A stretch of 64,000 nucleotides of DNA from Lepidodermella squamata. Its lineage: Eukaryota > Gastrotricha. The stretch lies in assembly GCA_047495785.1 (NCBI GenBank), contig JBLDXI010000015.1, positions 2,356,001-2,420,000 on the forward strand, given 5' to 3'. Of the stretch, positions 20,653 to 33,555 are shown one piece after another; position 1 is the stretch's first letter; every line of letters starts with the position of its first letter. The notes beneath the pieces were generated by a model, which was not told the DNA's origin, made no database searches, and saw only the letters and a program-made list of their open reading frames with translations. A program made the position numbers and the translations under genes.

Positions 20653-22935
20653 TTAACTATTGTTATGGGGCGCGGCTGGAACCGGGCTAAGGACAAAGTT
20701 CGATGATTGCCCGAAATAATGAGTTCTGCGTTTGGGTAATCCGAAACCAAGCAAACTACAGACCACTGATGACTGGATTGCAACCGCGATTAACACTGCA
20801 ATCTCAACAGCTGTGGTGGACTTCACAATAAAAGCAATAAGAATTGTCGCTGGTAGAAGAGTTATACAGATTATAACAGATACGGCGATGCGCTTTGGTC
20901 GGTTGAACCTCCTGGAGTGCTTAAGAAATGCTCGTATCTTGATGACACCCCATAAAGCAGCCAACAAAATAACGGCATTCAACCCAAGCGTTGCTGAGAC
21001 CAATACTATGAAGTAATGCGAGTGACAGTAACTATTTCTCTTGAAAACTAGAATATCGTCCTTCTCGTTGAAATGAGAAAATGCTTCGTAAGTTTGCAAG
21101 AATGGTCGGTCAAATGTTAACCATAGGATGGGCAATACAAAAGCCAGCATGGCTTCAGGTATTGCCGTCTTTAATGCCTTTCTAACGGGTTGCTCTCGTT
21201 TCAGTGGCCTGCGCGGAATCCGCGGAGAATACGACCTTAATGCACTCCTTATTGCAGATAATTGGCTGTGAAAAGCAACTGCTATTAGTATGTAGAAGTA
21301 CAGCAGGCCTGTTCCTACAAAGAAGAATGAAACTTGACATGATACTGAAGATTTTAAACGTGGGGGTAGCGTGATTAATGTCGAGCCAATAGCTTGTAAA
21401 GAAATGCTTAAGAGGAATTCAACCGCCTCCAGTGAAACTCTATTGAGTTTCAAGGCCATCGTCTGAATTATCACTGGGATAGTCGCAGCAATCGTGAAAC
21501 AAGCGAAAGCTTCCTCACTGACACCGCCTTGGTCAACAAAATTACCCGGTGAATCGTTGGGAATCTTCCCAAATTTCATCACACTCTCGGCCGCATATGA
21601 AGAGAGATTAGTAGTTCCAATTTCATTTTCCTTCATTCTGACCAGGTTCGTTATTTGCAGGCCGGTCAAACGATTCCATCTTCCGACGAACTGACGGATG
21701 TAGTCGAGTTCTCCGCGGTAGGAATAACGAAGCCTTCCGAATTGAAGACTTAGGAAATCTGTTAGGAACAAACTTGTATTAACAGCCTGCATTACTTCAT
21801 CCGGATTACTCTGGTAATCTCTGAGCGACAAATTTTGGGCCTTCAGTAGTTTCTCCGATTTATCCAAAGCCATTAATCCCTGTAGGACGAGGTCGTACCT
21901 TAGATGCCGATATGGGTAGTCAGCGGCCATTTTATTCCCAGCATAATTTGTAGTAAAAATATTCTCAAATTCTTGAAGTGTGATGCCCAGTTCGTCCTTG
22001 CGATTATTTGGGGGAATAAAGCCGGCAGGGCCCCCAATTAATACCGACTGTTCTAGCTGCTGTTTGATATGGTCAGGTTTACAGCCCGGGCGCAAAAGAA
22101 ATTCGGGTACAGAATCAGGGTCGAAAAGCATTATCATATCTAGGATGAAAATGTATCGATCTCCCCGCATTCCATTCGCATATGTTTGACACAAAAAGTC
22201 AATATATAACGTTATGTCATCGGCTTGCAAGATGAATACCCGACAATGCTTTGATTTGAATAACTGCATCAGTTCGTCGCTTGCTTCTGTGGCAACCTCA
22301 AATGCTTGAATGTTTATCCCAAATTGTTCGGACAACCTGTGAATCAGAGTTGAAGATTCCAAGGCATATGACGACGAAGAGCTCAGAATTGCGGCATTCG
22401 ACCATTTTGCGATGACTTTGATGAAATAGAGCTGGGCCATTACATACGTTTCTATTGGAGGGAGTGATTGATAAAAATTAGGATAACGGCCTCGATTTGC
22501 AGTTAACGATCGAGTGGGGCAACTTGCTGCTAAAGTCACCATTTTCAGATGGTGAGCGACCCCCGCCCAGGCTTTACAGCCCTGTGGGAATAGTAGTCCA
22601 AGAGTAAGAGGGGAAAGGAATACATCTTCGTTTTGCTCATAACGTCGAATGAAATCAAGCGTAGATGATACAGCAAGAGAACTTTCAGCTTCTTCATTCA
22701 GAACTTCGATTTCAACATTGTAATCAGGGAGAATGTCGCTTCGGTTGTTGACAAGATCCACTGTCATTTGTTGAACCAATATCGATTGCTCAAATTCGAT
22801 GGGGAGACCAGTTAACGGCAAATGAATTGGTAGTTTCAAGCGGTAAGGTTTCATTGCTATTGCAGAATTGTAGGTCTGACAAAAGAGCAGCCCCATCAAT
22901 ATGTGGAAATCTGCTCTATGCAAAATCATTTTCAT
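20653..22935 (-). CDS. Class C GPCR, GABA-B-receptor-like, single exon (760 aa)
   Basis: One uninterrupted frame. MKMILHRADFHILMGLLF starts a signal peptide. A ligand-binding region covers about residues 30-465, with the GPLTLG-like strand (VFLSPLTLGLL) and WSNAAIL. Seven hydrophobic helices follow between about 484 and 740, with the first at AFACFTIAATIPVIIQT. The pre-TM3 cysteine (SSVSCQVSF) and a loop 2 cysteine (NSYCHSH) are both present. It is only distantly similar to the tandem trio, lacks their introns, and has a short C-terminal tail. It is either a retained ancient intronless paralogue or a retrocopy that diverged; no poly-A relic was seen. Ligand unknown. Confidence 0.85.
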   Translation of the reverse strand: MKMILHRADFHILMGLLFCQTYNSAIAMKPYRLKLPIHLPLTGLPIEFEQSILVQQMTVDLVNNRSDILPDYNVEIEVLNEEAESSLAVSSTLDFIRRYEQNEDVFLSPLTLGLLFPQGCKAWAGVAHHLKMVTLAASCPTRSLTANRGRYPNFYQSLPPIETYVMAQLYFIKVIAKWSNAAILSSSSSYALESSTLIHRLSEQFGINIQAFEVATEASDELMQLFKSKHCRVFILQADDITLYIDFLCQTYANGMRGDRYIFILDMIMLFDPDSVPEFLLRPGCKPDHIKQQLEQSVLIGGPAGFIPPNNRKDELGITLQEFENIFTTNYAGNKMAADYPYRHLRYDLVLQGLMALDKSEKLLKAQNLSLRDYQSNPDEVMQAVNTSLFLTDFLSLQFGRLRYSYRGELDYIRQFVGRWNRLTGLQITNLVRMKENEIGTTNLSSYAAESVMKFGKIPNDSPGNFVDQGGVSEEAFACFTIAATIPVIIQTMALKLNRVSLEAVEFLLSISLQAIGSTLITLPPRLKSSVSCQVSFFFVGTGLLYFYILIAVAFHSQLSAIRSALRSYSPRIPRRPLKREQPVRKALKTAIPEAMLAFVLPILWLTFDRPFLQTYEAFSHFNEKDDILVFKRNSYCHSHYFIVLVSATLGLNAVILLAALWGVIKIRAFLKHSRRFNRPKRIAVSVIICITLLPATILIAFIVKSTTAVEIAVLIAVAIQSSVVCSLLGFGLPKRRTHYFGQSSNFVLSPVPAAPHNNS

Positions 22936-23526
22936 CTTTTCTGGTGCAGAATGAAGAACTGACTGAAGAAAACATGTTGGCGAATGTCAACCACGACGTT
23001 ATAATTAATGAAGTAGTACACGAATCACTGCTAATTGCAAACGTGACAATTATTGTTTCGGCTAATTTTCGATAGATAAGCTGCCCGGCAAGCGCTGCGT
23101 TTTTCACCGCCTACGATGATGACGGAACATGAAATCAGACATGCGTTGTGGAATGTTCTACTTTGCAGAAGGTAGAATTAAGACGCACATACTCTCAAGT
23201 GTGCTTCAAATCTTGACTTCAATGGCTCGCAGCAAACTGATGTGAAGCTCTTCACAAAATAAGCAAAGTAGGAAAAGCCCAAAAAGTGGCCGAATTTAGG
23301 GCGCATTGCTCTACCCTGTTTCAAGATAGATGTCGTCTGGATTCCTGACTCCTGACCTGCATGTGGGATCTGCCAGCTCTTCACGCAACTTTTGGCCATT
23401 TAACAGATGAATAAATAGACAACCGTTTTTACATAGAAATTAGTCTTAAGTCTTAACATATTCGAATAATTATAATAATGATTCATATTGCATGGTTAAG
23501 CGCTTCGGACTTATTCATCTCGAATT
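22936..23526. other. Intergenic, no gene seen
   Basis: Short ORFs here lack recognisable domains. Confidence 0.45.
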
Positions 23527-25988
23527 TCAAAGATCCTGAGTTGATCCAACATAGCTGCTGACTGTTGAATTGGAATTCGCACAACTGCCGGAACCTATAG
23601 CAAATAAATCGAAAAATGACAATAAAACCTAGAAATCCATCAATACCTGGATACATAACTTTGTGGTGCGCTGGAATTTTTCGCCTCGCAATCGGGATCG
23701 ACAGGTACAGCCTATTATTGGCCGCCACTTTCTGGCGACCCTCAGCCGACCCACTCGAACACATTGGCTGCGTATCATTGCTGCCATCGCCGGTAGCATA
23801 CAGCTCGTTGTCACTTGCCGCTACTCGAATATTGACGCGGCAATCGTCGCCTGGCTCGTTGGTGCCAGCGCTAGCCACTGAAAATACAGCCAATTCATTC
23901 CTCGAATTTTCTGGCAGTGATTTCTTAGGAAACAGCCGATTTGTAATTTCGAAACAAGGCTTATAACATCGCTGAAATATTTTTCTGAAATTAATATAAA
24001 ATAATTAATTAAATAAAAAAATTTACAACGATACCGTATCTCATCACGAAATGCTTGATTGAAAATGTAAAAAATCGGAAACGGAATCGCATTTGTTGCG
24101 AAATGAAGCAAATTCAAGTAAGGATTGATTGCTATCATAACGCCAGGATCCAGCGAAAAATTAGCGAAAAATCGCTGCTTCCAAAACGGCGGCAAGTAGT
24201 AGACCACAAAATAAGCCGATAATGGCAGTGAAAGGGCGAGAAATAGGACATTTTGAGCCAGCAACATGCGAGACATTCGCCGAGCCATTGCGAAATGCCC
24301 TCGATCCACTGCAAGTTTTCTTGGATGTCTATTTCTACCCGTCGGCTGTATATTCGCTAAATTTGGCAGCGATCCTCTTGGAAGACGTTGATAACTCGTA
24401 GCAGGAAAATTTTGAAGATCCAACGCAGCTAGAGTCGAGGAAAATCCTTGAAGATCGGTTATAGCCAACATTGGGAATCGCGAATTTTCTGAATTTTTCA
24501 ATTTTCGATTAATTTCCCTCAATTTTCCTGCTTGCTTCCAGCTTTTGAGAGTCAAAGCGATAGTTGAAATTGCGACCAGGGTGACTGGTAGTATTGTTGC
24601 TAGGGCGATGTCGATGAACTGATAAGCAGTGAATAGATCCATGTAACGATCATCAGGTCGACACAGGTTTGGCAGTGTTTCATTGGTAGTATCGCTTGCT
24701 TGATACTTGACGAGAAACGGATAGGGTAGAGAGAAAATGAAGCTGAGGAAATAGCTCGAACTCGCGATAGAAGTGGCAAATTTAACGGTGAATTTATTCT
24801 TGTAGAAGAATGGAGCCGCGACTGCAAGGAGACGATCGAAAGCCAACAGTACAAAATGGATTGAAGAGGCATAGGCTATAAAAGAAATTATAAGGAAGTG
24901 TTGTTTAACTTCGTTATAGAAATAAAATTTACCAAGCATGTAGGTCAAGGTCGTATGAACTCGGCAGCCGATTGGCGAATTTCGAATTGAGAGTTTCAAA
25001 ATTGCGTACAAGTAATTGTGAGGGGCGAAAGCTAAATGGATGAACATTTACGAAATTAATGAGTAATTATTGGACACGCATAATTTAGGGTTTCAGTAAG
25101 GTTTTGGGTGGAGGGTGCATCAATATCAGTCAAGAAAAGAACAACTATAAATTGCGAAAAAACTTGGTGAAAATTTAGCACTAGAATGCTTAAATTCAGT
25201 GCTGGAACCTGAATTTTAGCGGCGCCAATATTCCAACCCATATAAATTTAATGAAAAAATAAATCATTTTTAGCTATGAATATTTCCTGCTATGCTATTA
25301 AAATCAGCATTCATCTGGCTGAAGGAACGATGGAATTACCTAAGGTAAGAGAAAGAAGGCCAGCCAGAGCTTGGGATAGGATCAGCGCAGTTGTAGCATG
25401 GCTTTGTCTCCTCCTCCCCGCAAACACTGTCGCAATAAAATACGCAAAACAATAACAATTAATCAAGTTAAAATTGGCAAATTAGTAGGAAAGACTACCT
25501 TGGTGCCTACCAGCAATAATAAGCGAATTGCCGGTTAGTCCAATTACTAGCAAAATTGTTCCGCCAATCTTGTACACCAAGCGGTACGAATCCAACGATT
25601 CTTGATTCGCAACAAAAGCCGGCGAGAATTTAGCAAAATTTACACGAAACTCATGATCAGTTTTGATCGAAATCGAATTATTTTGCGATGAGTTATGATT
25701 AAAAACAACAGGCTGCCGGGTGTAGTTGAAGGACATTGCTGTTGTAGTCACGTCGTAACCATTATTTCTTGGCGATTTTTTTATTACTTTCGGTTCGTAA
25801 TACAGGTAAGGCATTCGGGTTATCACCGGCCGCCGGGTTTTCCGGATTCGGCTTTCAACTCGAATTCTAGTCGCAGTCGTAGTAGTAGTATTAGTTGAAT
25901 CGCCGATAGGTGATACGGTGGTACTGAAGTTTTCTCCATAGGCCAGAGCGAAAATTCCAAATATAGCTAACATCTTGAATAGGACCAT
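23527..25988 (-). CDS. Class A (rhodopsin-type) GPCR, orphan/peptide-like (603 aa, 6 exons)
   Basis: Proposed exons are 25988-25511, 25426-25340, 25031-24933, 24875-24027, 23877-23647 and 23594-23527. Phases agree and total 604 codons. Exon 1 has a signal peptide, a Thr/Asn-rich ectodomain and TM1 with GNSLI. Exon 2 supplies loop 1 and TM2 (HATTALILSQALAGLL). Exon 3 supplies loop 1 outside with the TM3 cysteine (IGCRVH). The 57-nt intron 24932-24876 has no stop and splits TM3. The DRY position reads DRL (LAFDRLLAV). The long third loop is basic. TM7 reads FATNAIPFPIFYIFN, an NPxxY variant. The last two exons give a Ser/Thr-rich tail ending STQDL. If the fourth intron is not removed, a different 60-residue tail follows and stops at 23821. 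Likely a plasma-membrane neuropeptide-type receptor; subfamily not assignable. Confidence 0.78.
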
Positions 25989-26349
25989 GATTTTTCTCGT
26001 TTTTTATTTCAGTTATTTTTTTATTATAACATCGCAAAAAAATCGCATTTTTTGGGCCAATTAGTGCGGCTAGATTTTTGAAAAGATGAAATGGCGAAAT
26101 CTGCCGGCGATCTCCCTTGTAGGTCCCTCATTAATTTTGCCGGGTGAAAATAAATTGCCGGCATAGGTACATCTCTTTTATAATGATAAATTGAGACTAC
26201 TACTACTGCTATAAAATTCCGGCAAAATTTAGTGTGAGAAATAAATAGCCCTAAGGCGCGCGAGGCAATTAATGGTGAGATGATTCATCGCAAATCAGCA
26301 ATCATCATTCAGCGATGAGAAAATAACGAGTAACAACAGCCTAATTACC

Positions 26350-28423
26350 ATGATTTTTCTAGCATTATTTTCTCTGGAGATAGCGATCAGCTGCTCGATG
26401 GATATTTCGGTTTGGCGGGCGAATAACTCGTTGTTCGAGGATGCGATTATCGAAAATGAAGCAGATAATGAGGCGGAGGAGCATTATGTTCCTGTTGTTA
26501 TAGCCGAACACCACAATTTAGCCGCATCATCGCTGCATGAATTGCTGGAAATCCTAGAAACAACGGAGTACGACCAGCGATTCAGACCTCATTACATGGG
26601 TGAATTATTGAAAAATTAAAATTCCTATGTAAATTCGATTTTTCCTTTTATTCACCAGGATTGCCTGTTATTGTTTCTTGTTCCGTTTTCATCGGTAGTA
26701 TCAGTTCGATCAGCGAATTTAGTATGGACTATTCATTGGATTTCTATTTCCGCCAGTCGTGGGAGGATTATCGATTAAAGTATGAATAAAAAATAATTAT
26801 TAAAATTAAAAAATAAATTTTTCTTCAGGTTTAATTCTTCAGATGACGAAGCCGTAAATTTACCAGGCGATCAACTTTCCGATTTTTTCTTCATTTGGAT
26901 ACCAGATACAACTTTTCCGAACGTAAAAGACGCAATGACTCATCACGTGACTCGCGAAAATGGGTAACACTTAAATCCAAACAGCGTGTCCCTGAAATAA
27001 CCAACTATTTTTTATTCGGCAAAATTCAACTAATTCAACTTTGTTTTTTAAAATTGGACCCACCGAGAGAAAATGCCATCTTTTACCCGTGATTAAACCG
27101 CAGAAATAAAAATGAACCGGCGAAAACCCGGAAAACCCCGACGGTAACTCGTTCGGTAATTTTCGGTATTTTACCCAGTCGAAAAAAATTTATCCGGACT
27201 TTTTTAATCCCATAACAAGTAACAAGTGACTATTCTTGCGATTTTTTGAATTTTTCTAAAAATTATCTGGCCAAGAGCTACGACTTCGTAGAGTTTCATT
27301 TTAGAGTTTAGAGTCTGAACCCTTTTCCGTGTATTTTCATTGCTTGCGTTACTTATGGGACACGCTGTATCTAATTATATGAAAGATGAATTCATCAAAT
27401 TTGTCGCAAGGTTCCTGCGAGTTTTACCTCATGGCCACGTTAAAGTTTCAATGCGAATCAAAATAACAGCGAGTTGCCCTATGGTTTGTTACTAAGGAAA
27501 ATTAAAAAAAAAATGCGTCCTTAGTTACCAATTTTTTCAGGATTTGAGCGACTTTCCTATGGATACGCAGGTATTTCATTTATCAAATTTAATTAAAATT
27601 TAATCCAATTTATACGAAGATATGCCCTCTTCACATTCAATCCTACTCACTGCCAGTTGAAGATGTGATTTATGAATGGATCCGCGACGAATACCAGCCA
27701 ATTTTTGATCCGAAAAACGCCGTTTCTTTCAGCGACGACGTGACAAAATTGACAAGTTTCGTGCTGATCGGGTTCAAAATTCAGGAGAAAATAATTTCGA
27801 CCCACGACGGTTACAACCACTCGCGGCTAACTATACACATGTACTTCAGCCGAAATGTTGGCTACTACCTCATTCAAGTCTACCTGCCCGCCAATCTCAT
27901 GGTCGCCTGCAGTTTTGTCTCATTCTGGATCCCGCGGCATTCGTCCCCAGCTCGTGTTACCCTAGGCGTGACGACCGTTCTAGTTTGCGTCACGCTAAGC
28001 GGCCAGCAGTACACCTACATGCCGAAGATATCGTATTTGAAATCAATCGATATTTACCTGATCGTATGCTTCGCCACAGTTTTCCTGGCCCTAATCGAAT
28101 TCGCCGTTGTTTCGTATTCGCTGAGCCATATTAAAAAGCTGGCGAAAAAGCGTCGGCAGCATTTGATAGATTCAGCAGCTGCGGATGTTGACAACATTTA
28201 TTGCCCGTTCATGATAGATCCGAACGATGAACTGCTACGGCAGAGTGCGATAGCTGCGAGGTGGTACAGCCAGCTGGTTAGCAGGATTGAACTCGCTTCT
28301 CGGGTCGTATTTCCGTCGTTTTTTGTCGCGTTCAACGTCGCGTATTGGTACTCTTTCTACACGCATCATAGATCGCACGAGAGTAGCCCTGGTTTCATAT
28401 CAATAGCGAATGATAGTGGTTGA
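26350..28423 (+). CDS. Cys-loop ligand-gated ion channel subunit, anion-type (470 aa, 6 exons)
   Basis: Exons are 26350-26599, 26659-26779, 26829-26963, 27411-27483, 27541-27570 (a 30-nt microexon) and 27620-28423; phases agree. A signal peptide precedes the extracellular domain with loop motifs DYSLDFYFRQSW, FFIWIPDTTFPN and FLRVLPHG. The disulfide loop reads CPMDLSDFPMDTQIC, exactly 13 residues between the cysteines. Four membrane helices follow. M2 carries PARVTLGVTTVL, the Pro-Ala-Arg signature of chloride-selective GABA/glycine/glutamate/histamine-type channels. The M3-M4 loop is about 75 residues. It would form pentameric channels in the plasma membrane of excitable cells. A mobile element sits in the third intron. 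A poly-A signal AATAAA lies at 28461. Confidence 0.9.
26981..27369. mobile_element. Mariner-like short element inside a channel-gene intron
   Basis: Left end ACAGCGTGTCCCTGAAATAAC matches, inverted, the right end read inward (TACAGCGTGTCCCATAAGTAAC). The interior carries the repeat core AAAATACCGAAAATTACCGA found at four other places here. About 390 bp, non-coding, wholly within intron 3 (26964-27410). Confidence 0.7.
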
Positions 28424-28712
28424 GATTTTTATGTATCTATGTCTTAGGTTTAGAAATTTAAATAAAAACTTGCTTTTATATTTTCGGATAGCTTTTCGAC
28501 AATCATTTAATTATGATTTTCACATGATCAAATAGCTTTTTTTCTTTCAATACAGGTAAATTTTTGGAAATTTCACAAATCAAAGCGTTGATGCGATTTT
28601 TGCTAAAATTAAATTAAAATTTTAGGTAGAGACTCTTTTATAACTGAAGTTGGAACTGAACTTTCCGTTTCAAATCGGACCAATGATCTCTGAGGAGGAT
28701 AATTACATCATG

Positions 28713-28885
28713 CAAGGTTGTGATAATCGAAAGAAAAGTGCAAACTTTGAGTCTTGAAACATTCGAATGGGTGATCCTGGCGGGCCAATTTTTCTACCCC
28801 AGGTATTGCTAACGTCAGGAAAAATTTGGCCCTCATCGGGTCGCTAATTGTCGCAAATTCACACTTTTCCTTCGATCACAGCCCT
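28713..28885. mobile_element. Short TIR element (hAT-like ends)
   Basis: The right end read inward is CAGGGCTGTGATCGAAGG and the left end CAAGGTTGTGATAATCGA. Inverted similarity continues for about 35 bp with a few mismatches. The right end shares its sequence with the element at 11429-12346. No target duplication is clear. Confidence 0.5.
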
Positions 28886-31824
28886 GATGATGTTTCAATA
28901 ATAATAAAAATAATAAAAATAATTTTGACATTGTTCCGTCTTCGCCCTTGGTGGGCTAGAATGAGGCCAATGTCGTAGTCACAAGTGACCTCTTCCAGCA
29001 GCAAAATGTCTCCCGTCTCTCGACACCCTTCGAAAAACTAAAGATGCTTTTGAGAATGAATGATACTCCGTCTAAGCCTGGAGCCATTGCCCAGAAAATA
29101 TCCAACATGTAACAAATGCTGAGATTATCTAGTTAGAGTGGGCAATTGGCGATTTTTCGCCCGGTGCAGATCACATTTTTGAGGGACTCAAAAGGCAGAG
29201 AGGAAAATGTTTCGAATTCCCCGGTTAATTCAAATTTTGGGAATTTACACGCAGGGGAAATAAAAATCCGAATAATTCGGGTAATTTTCGTGTGAAATAT
29301 TGGATAAAAAGGTGAGAAACGCAAAACGGAAAAATAATTATCCGAATTATCGGTACTTATTAGCTGGGTCAGATTTTTCATTCCATTTGACATTTTTCAC
29401 AGTTATTCTCATAGAATTTGATTTTTTTTTACAACCATCAGCATCAATTGTTTAGATAGGCTTGAAGAACAATAACTATACACGACCTCATGACCTGTTA
29501 ATTATCGCGCTTATTACTGTATGGACTACAAAATCAATAGTAATACGGCGCATAAACAATGCAGGGCACGCATATATTTTAGTGCGCGCGCAAGAGAGGC
29601 GCTTTTATCGATTGCGGCAACGAACGCGCCGTAGTAGTAGTAAACATAGTAAACAACCGCGCAGTAAACAACCACAGCATAAACCAGCAGAAGTATATAT
29701 CAGTGTGCAGTTTGCCGAGAGGAAGCAGGCATATGCTCTGCATGAATGTGGCCGAGCATCCCATCATATATACAGCCCTTTTGCATTTCTAAATGTATGC
29801 ATATTATTGTATTCAGAAGATCAAACTCTACGCCTCGAAATACAGGCTTTTTCTCCCGAGTTTTACGATTTTCCTTGAATTTTAGAAGCATTTTTTTTTC
29901 AAAAAGGAAATAATCGGCAACTCGACATATTCTGCTCGTTTCATTTTCCGTCTTTCAATCTTAAAAATCATCAAATTTTCCTCAATTAAAATTCAGATGC
30001 CAATCAAGTTCCGCGCCGTCTTCGTCATTGCTACAACAAAAATAATCGCACCCATTCTCTGGTCTTTATTCGAAATATCATGGTTTATAACCGGATTTTT
30101 TCGTCTATTTTTTGCGTTAGAAAATTTTCTTAAATCGTCGCCACATACATTCATATTTCTATAATCTTGAAAATTGAAATCTCCGTGGTGCAATCAGTGT
30201 TTCTTAAACGGTGTATTTTCGCTTCCGGCTGGTTTGTGACTGGACCCCGATTAGCTTATCTATTTCCTAAAATTAGCTAAAATATCCATGAGCTGTCGGC
30301 GAACACAATGGACGATGGATGGTTTATAGGCAAGCGAGAAACAATTGCGATAAAGTGATTAATTCCTTGGACGAGTTCAATATCGCTGGAAATCGTGCCC
30401 AAATTTTGTAATATCCTAATTAATAACTTATTCCCAGGAAAAACCATTCGTATAGATATCGACAGACCTCTGGCGTAAAATCGGTGTTTGAAAATCCGGA
30501 AGGCCGTAGAATTTACAGCGCGTGCTTAATTTAGAACTGATCAATTTTTTGCAAGCGATCAATCAAATCAAATCAAATAGCGCGAGTATAAAGTGTGCTC
30601 AAACTTTTTTGCCGCGCATTTTTTGAATAAGTAACTTTACAACCGTAAGTGATGCGATGACGCGGTTTTCAGCAAATTAAGGAGTAGATTTGGTCTGATT
30701 ATTACCTTGGAGCTTGTTTTAAAAAGATGCACCTTAAAAAAGTTCATAATTTTTGAAAAATGAAATTTTTGCATCTGGTGTCGTCTGAGTTGATTGCCTC
30801 CCTTGCCATCAGAGGCTTCCAAGATTTTTTGAGAGACGGTCCGTGAGAGTCACCGATTCCTGAAAAAACATTGTCCAAAAATCCGAAATTCACGGTTTTA
30901 TAAAGTTGGCACAGACCACTCAAAAAATTCCGCAAAATAATTTCGGATCGCGCTTGGTGGATAAGACCTTCTCTGTAGTCAAATTTTCCTGTTATTGACC
31001 TAATTCCTAGGTCAGAAAAATTTCCGATAAAACCTTTGTCACAGAATGATGCCATTCAACCTCAAATACTGCTAAATGCCATTTTTCAAAAATGAGAATT
31101 TTTGATAAAAAGTGTGGACAGCATTTTCGACATCAATTTTTTCTCTCAAACCCTATTCTAACAACAATTTGAGAATAGTTTTTCCTAGACTAGATCTATC
31201 GACTGGCGGAAACCGCATTGAAAACTTCCTCGTGGTTATCAAGTTATTGAATAAATCGAGGCATCAAAAGTTTGAGCAAACTTAATAAGGATCATCTTTT
31301 AGTTTGCACATTTATCACCTATTTATTTATCCTTGTTTGCCTGTCATATTTTGCGTAAAATTTTCTAAAATCCGAGTAATTTTTCACAATATTTAAAATC
31401 ATCAGTGTGAAATTGGTCACGCCCGGTTGGAAAATTTATCAAAATTGCGTCTCAGGTCTCAGGAAAGGAAAATCTTTTCGCAGACCAACATTTTACCTGC
31501 AATGCTGAGGATTTTCTATGGCATATCTATTGGTCTAGATTTCAACTTGAGACGCAATTTTCGCGGTCAGTATGATATTGTGCATCAGCCGAAAAGTTCC
31601 ATTCAAAAAGAACACCAAAACAACTCTTGACTCATTGTTTGCACATAGAGAAGTGAACACTCAAATGGAACGCGTGCGTTTTCTAACGAATGACGGATAC
31701 ACGTGACACTTTTTTTTACGATTTCTTTCACCTAATCGTAATAACACGCACCACATAAAATAATACAGGCAATGCATTGGAAATTAGAAACGAAATTCCT
31801 ATTTTTAACTGAATTCAGTCCGAA
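28886..31824. other. Gene-poor stretch
   Basis: AT-rich sequence with simple AAT and GTA runs near 28895-28920 and 29630-29645. ORFs of 60-140 codons here have no recognisable domain and no splice context, and the longest (29462-29878) is compositionally odd. Nothing supported. Confidence 0.4.
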
Positions 31825-32585
31825 GCTGAAATACGGTGAAATGAGGCAAGGCGAGCTCTTCGCCGATAAAATACACTGGAGCTAATTTCTGGGCTGCGCA
31901 CATTTCAGCCGAATTTCTGCCAAGCCATGCTTTATTGCTATTGTTCTACGCACTGCGCTGAAATACGCTGAAATTCTGAAATCAAAAAGGTTTTCCAGGA
32001 CTTGGTAGAGCCTGAGTTTCACTTTATTTACTGCAGAATTGCAGTATATTTCAGCTTAAATAATTGTTTTATCTGCAAATAGCTACAATTTTACGCTAAA
32101 ATGTTATTATAATCGTGCTTTGAGTTTGGCAGCTTCGAGTTTTAGCAACTATTGCACGTTGAAAAGGGCTAAATTACCCTCCGATTAAAAGTGTGCATAT
32201 GCAAATACAAATGTTCATAAGTTAGCTAGTGAATTCAAGACCCGATCCAATAACAAAATATCAAGAAATTTGTAAGTTATTTTTATGATCACCCGTTTTT
32301 TTAAATAATTCTATATTTTAGGTCCCTCTTAGGTTTGATATTTTCTTGTGGGTTGAATTTTAATTTCTTTTAAACATTCGATTTTCAGAAATTATGACTA
32401 TCATGTGAATGGTGATTAATTATTAGGAAATTGTCGGCTTTCAAAATTTCGAGATTTTAAATGAAAAATGAAAAAAATCTAACATGGTCGGAAAAATGCT
32501 GAAATATTATAAGCTGAAATGTGCTGGAAAAACGCTAAGCTGAAATCCATTGAAATCCATTCAGCTTATTCGGTCCCGGTCTGCG
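31825..32585. repeat. Interspersed repeat rich in AGCTGAAAT motifs, copy 1
   Basis: Shares long blocks in the same order with 37565-38305, including TTGGTAGAGCCTGAGTTTC, GAATTCAAGACCCGATCCAA and a closing block of GCTGAAAT units before CCGGTCTG. No coding frame. Confidence 0.75.
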
Positions 32586-33555
32586 AACTGGACTGAATCA
32601 TATCAAATCGTCAGTTGGAAACAATTTTCAGACAAAATTGCGATAAATCAGTCCTTAAAAAAATTGAAGAGTTCGAGTCCGAGATGCCTGCTATAAACAT
32701 GGGGGAATTATTTTCCTTCCATCAGCTTGAATTCTTGTCAGCTAATTTCGATAGAATTGAGCCGGTAGTTGGTAGTTGGCCAACGACTCGGTTTTTTGTG
32801 CCGTTTTGCTGCGAGCCGCTCTTCTTCACCGAGCTGCCGATCGTTCGATTGCGCCGGTGTTAGGAAAGCCATTGAAATACCAGTTGAATCAGCTGAAATG
32901 TGTCCGCTCGGCCATCGTTTCTGGCCGTCTGATCGGTCTATGATTGCTTTCTGAAGACTTTTACGCCCGCGGCTGTGAATAAATTTAATGAGCACATGAC
33001 TAAATAAAATAAAGTTGAATGACTCTTCAAACTCGCCTTCAGAGCTTTTGATCGGGTGAAAAATCAACTGTAAATCCTCATTTCCAACTTAAAAATTCTC
33101 GGAATAAATAGAATTAAATTGAATCTTGTCATTTTCTAACCTTCGAAAAACCGTCGAAAAAAAGTGCCGCGATTTTTTTCCTGTCATCGCATGAATCGAT
33201 TGTAAATCGATCGCGTGTGAATCGATCGCAAAACAGAGAAACCAAAAAAACGCGCGCAAGGCTTTTATGTGTTGCGAAACTCATTCGATTGTATCGAAAA
33301 CTCGTGCGCATCTATCATCGCGCGCGGATCTCGAAAACGGGCGCTCTCGGTGCCTTTATAAGATAGATTATTTGATCCACTTTGTCATTAACATCTTCTT
33401 TTTATCGCCTCATCGAAGGTTTGGCTCCCTCGCGTAGCCATTGTCAACTAAAACCTAACAAGAGTTACAGCATTTGTATTATTATTTTTATACTCGAAAC
33501 TATAATTTTTATGTTTTTGAAACATTAGTGTTATTGAGTTTATAATATTATTCCA
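32586..33555. other. Upstream region of the small coiled-coil gene
   Basis: A TATA-like TTTATAAG at about 33355-33362 lies about 195 bp before the start codon. ORFs at 32738-33067 are not recognised. Confidence 0.35.

Noticed and set aside
23821-24027. Uninterrupted reading of the GPCR tail to a stop at 23821
   Set aside because: A GTAAAT donor after the TM7 exon plus a TTTTCAG acceptor gives a Ser/Thr-rich tail in two in-phase exons; the read-through tail contains an AT-rich intron-like stretch.
29462-29878. 138-codon ORF
   Set aside because: Composition follows local GTA/ACA simple repeats; no domain seen.
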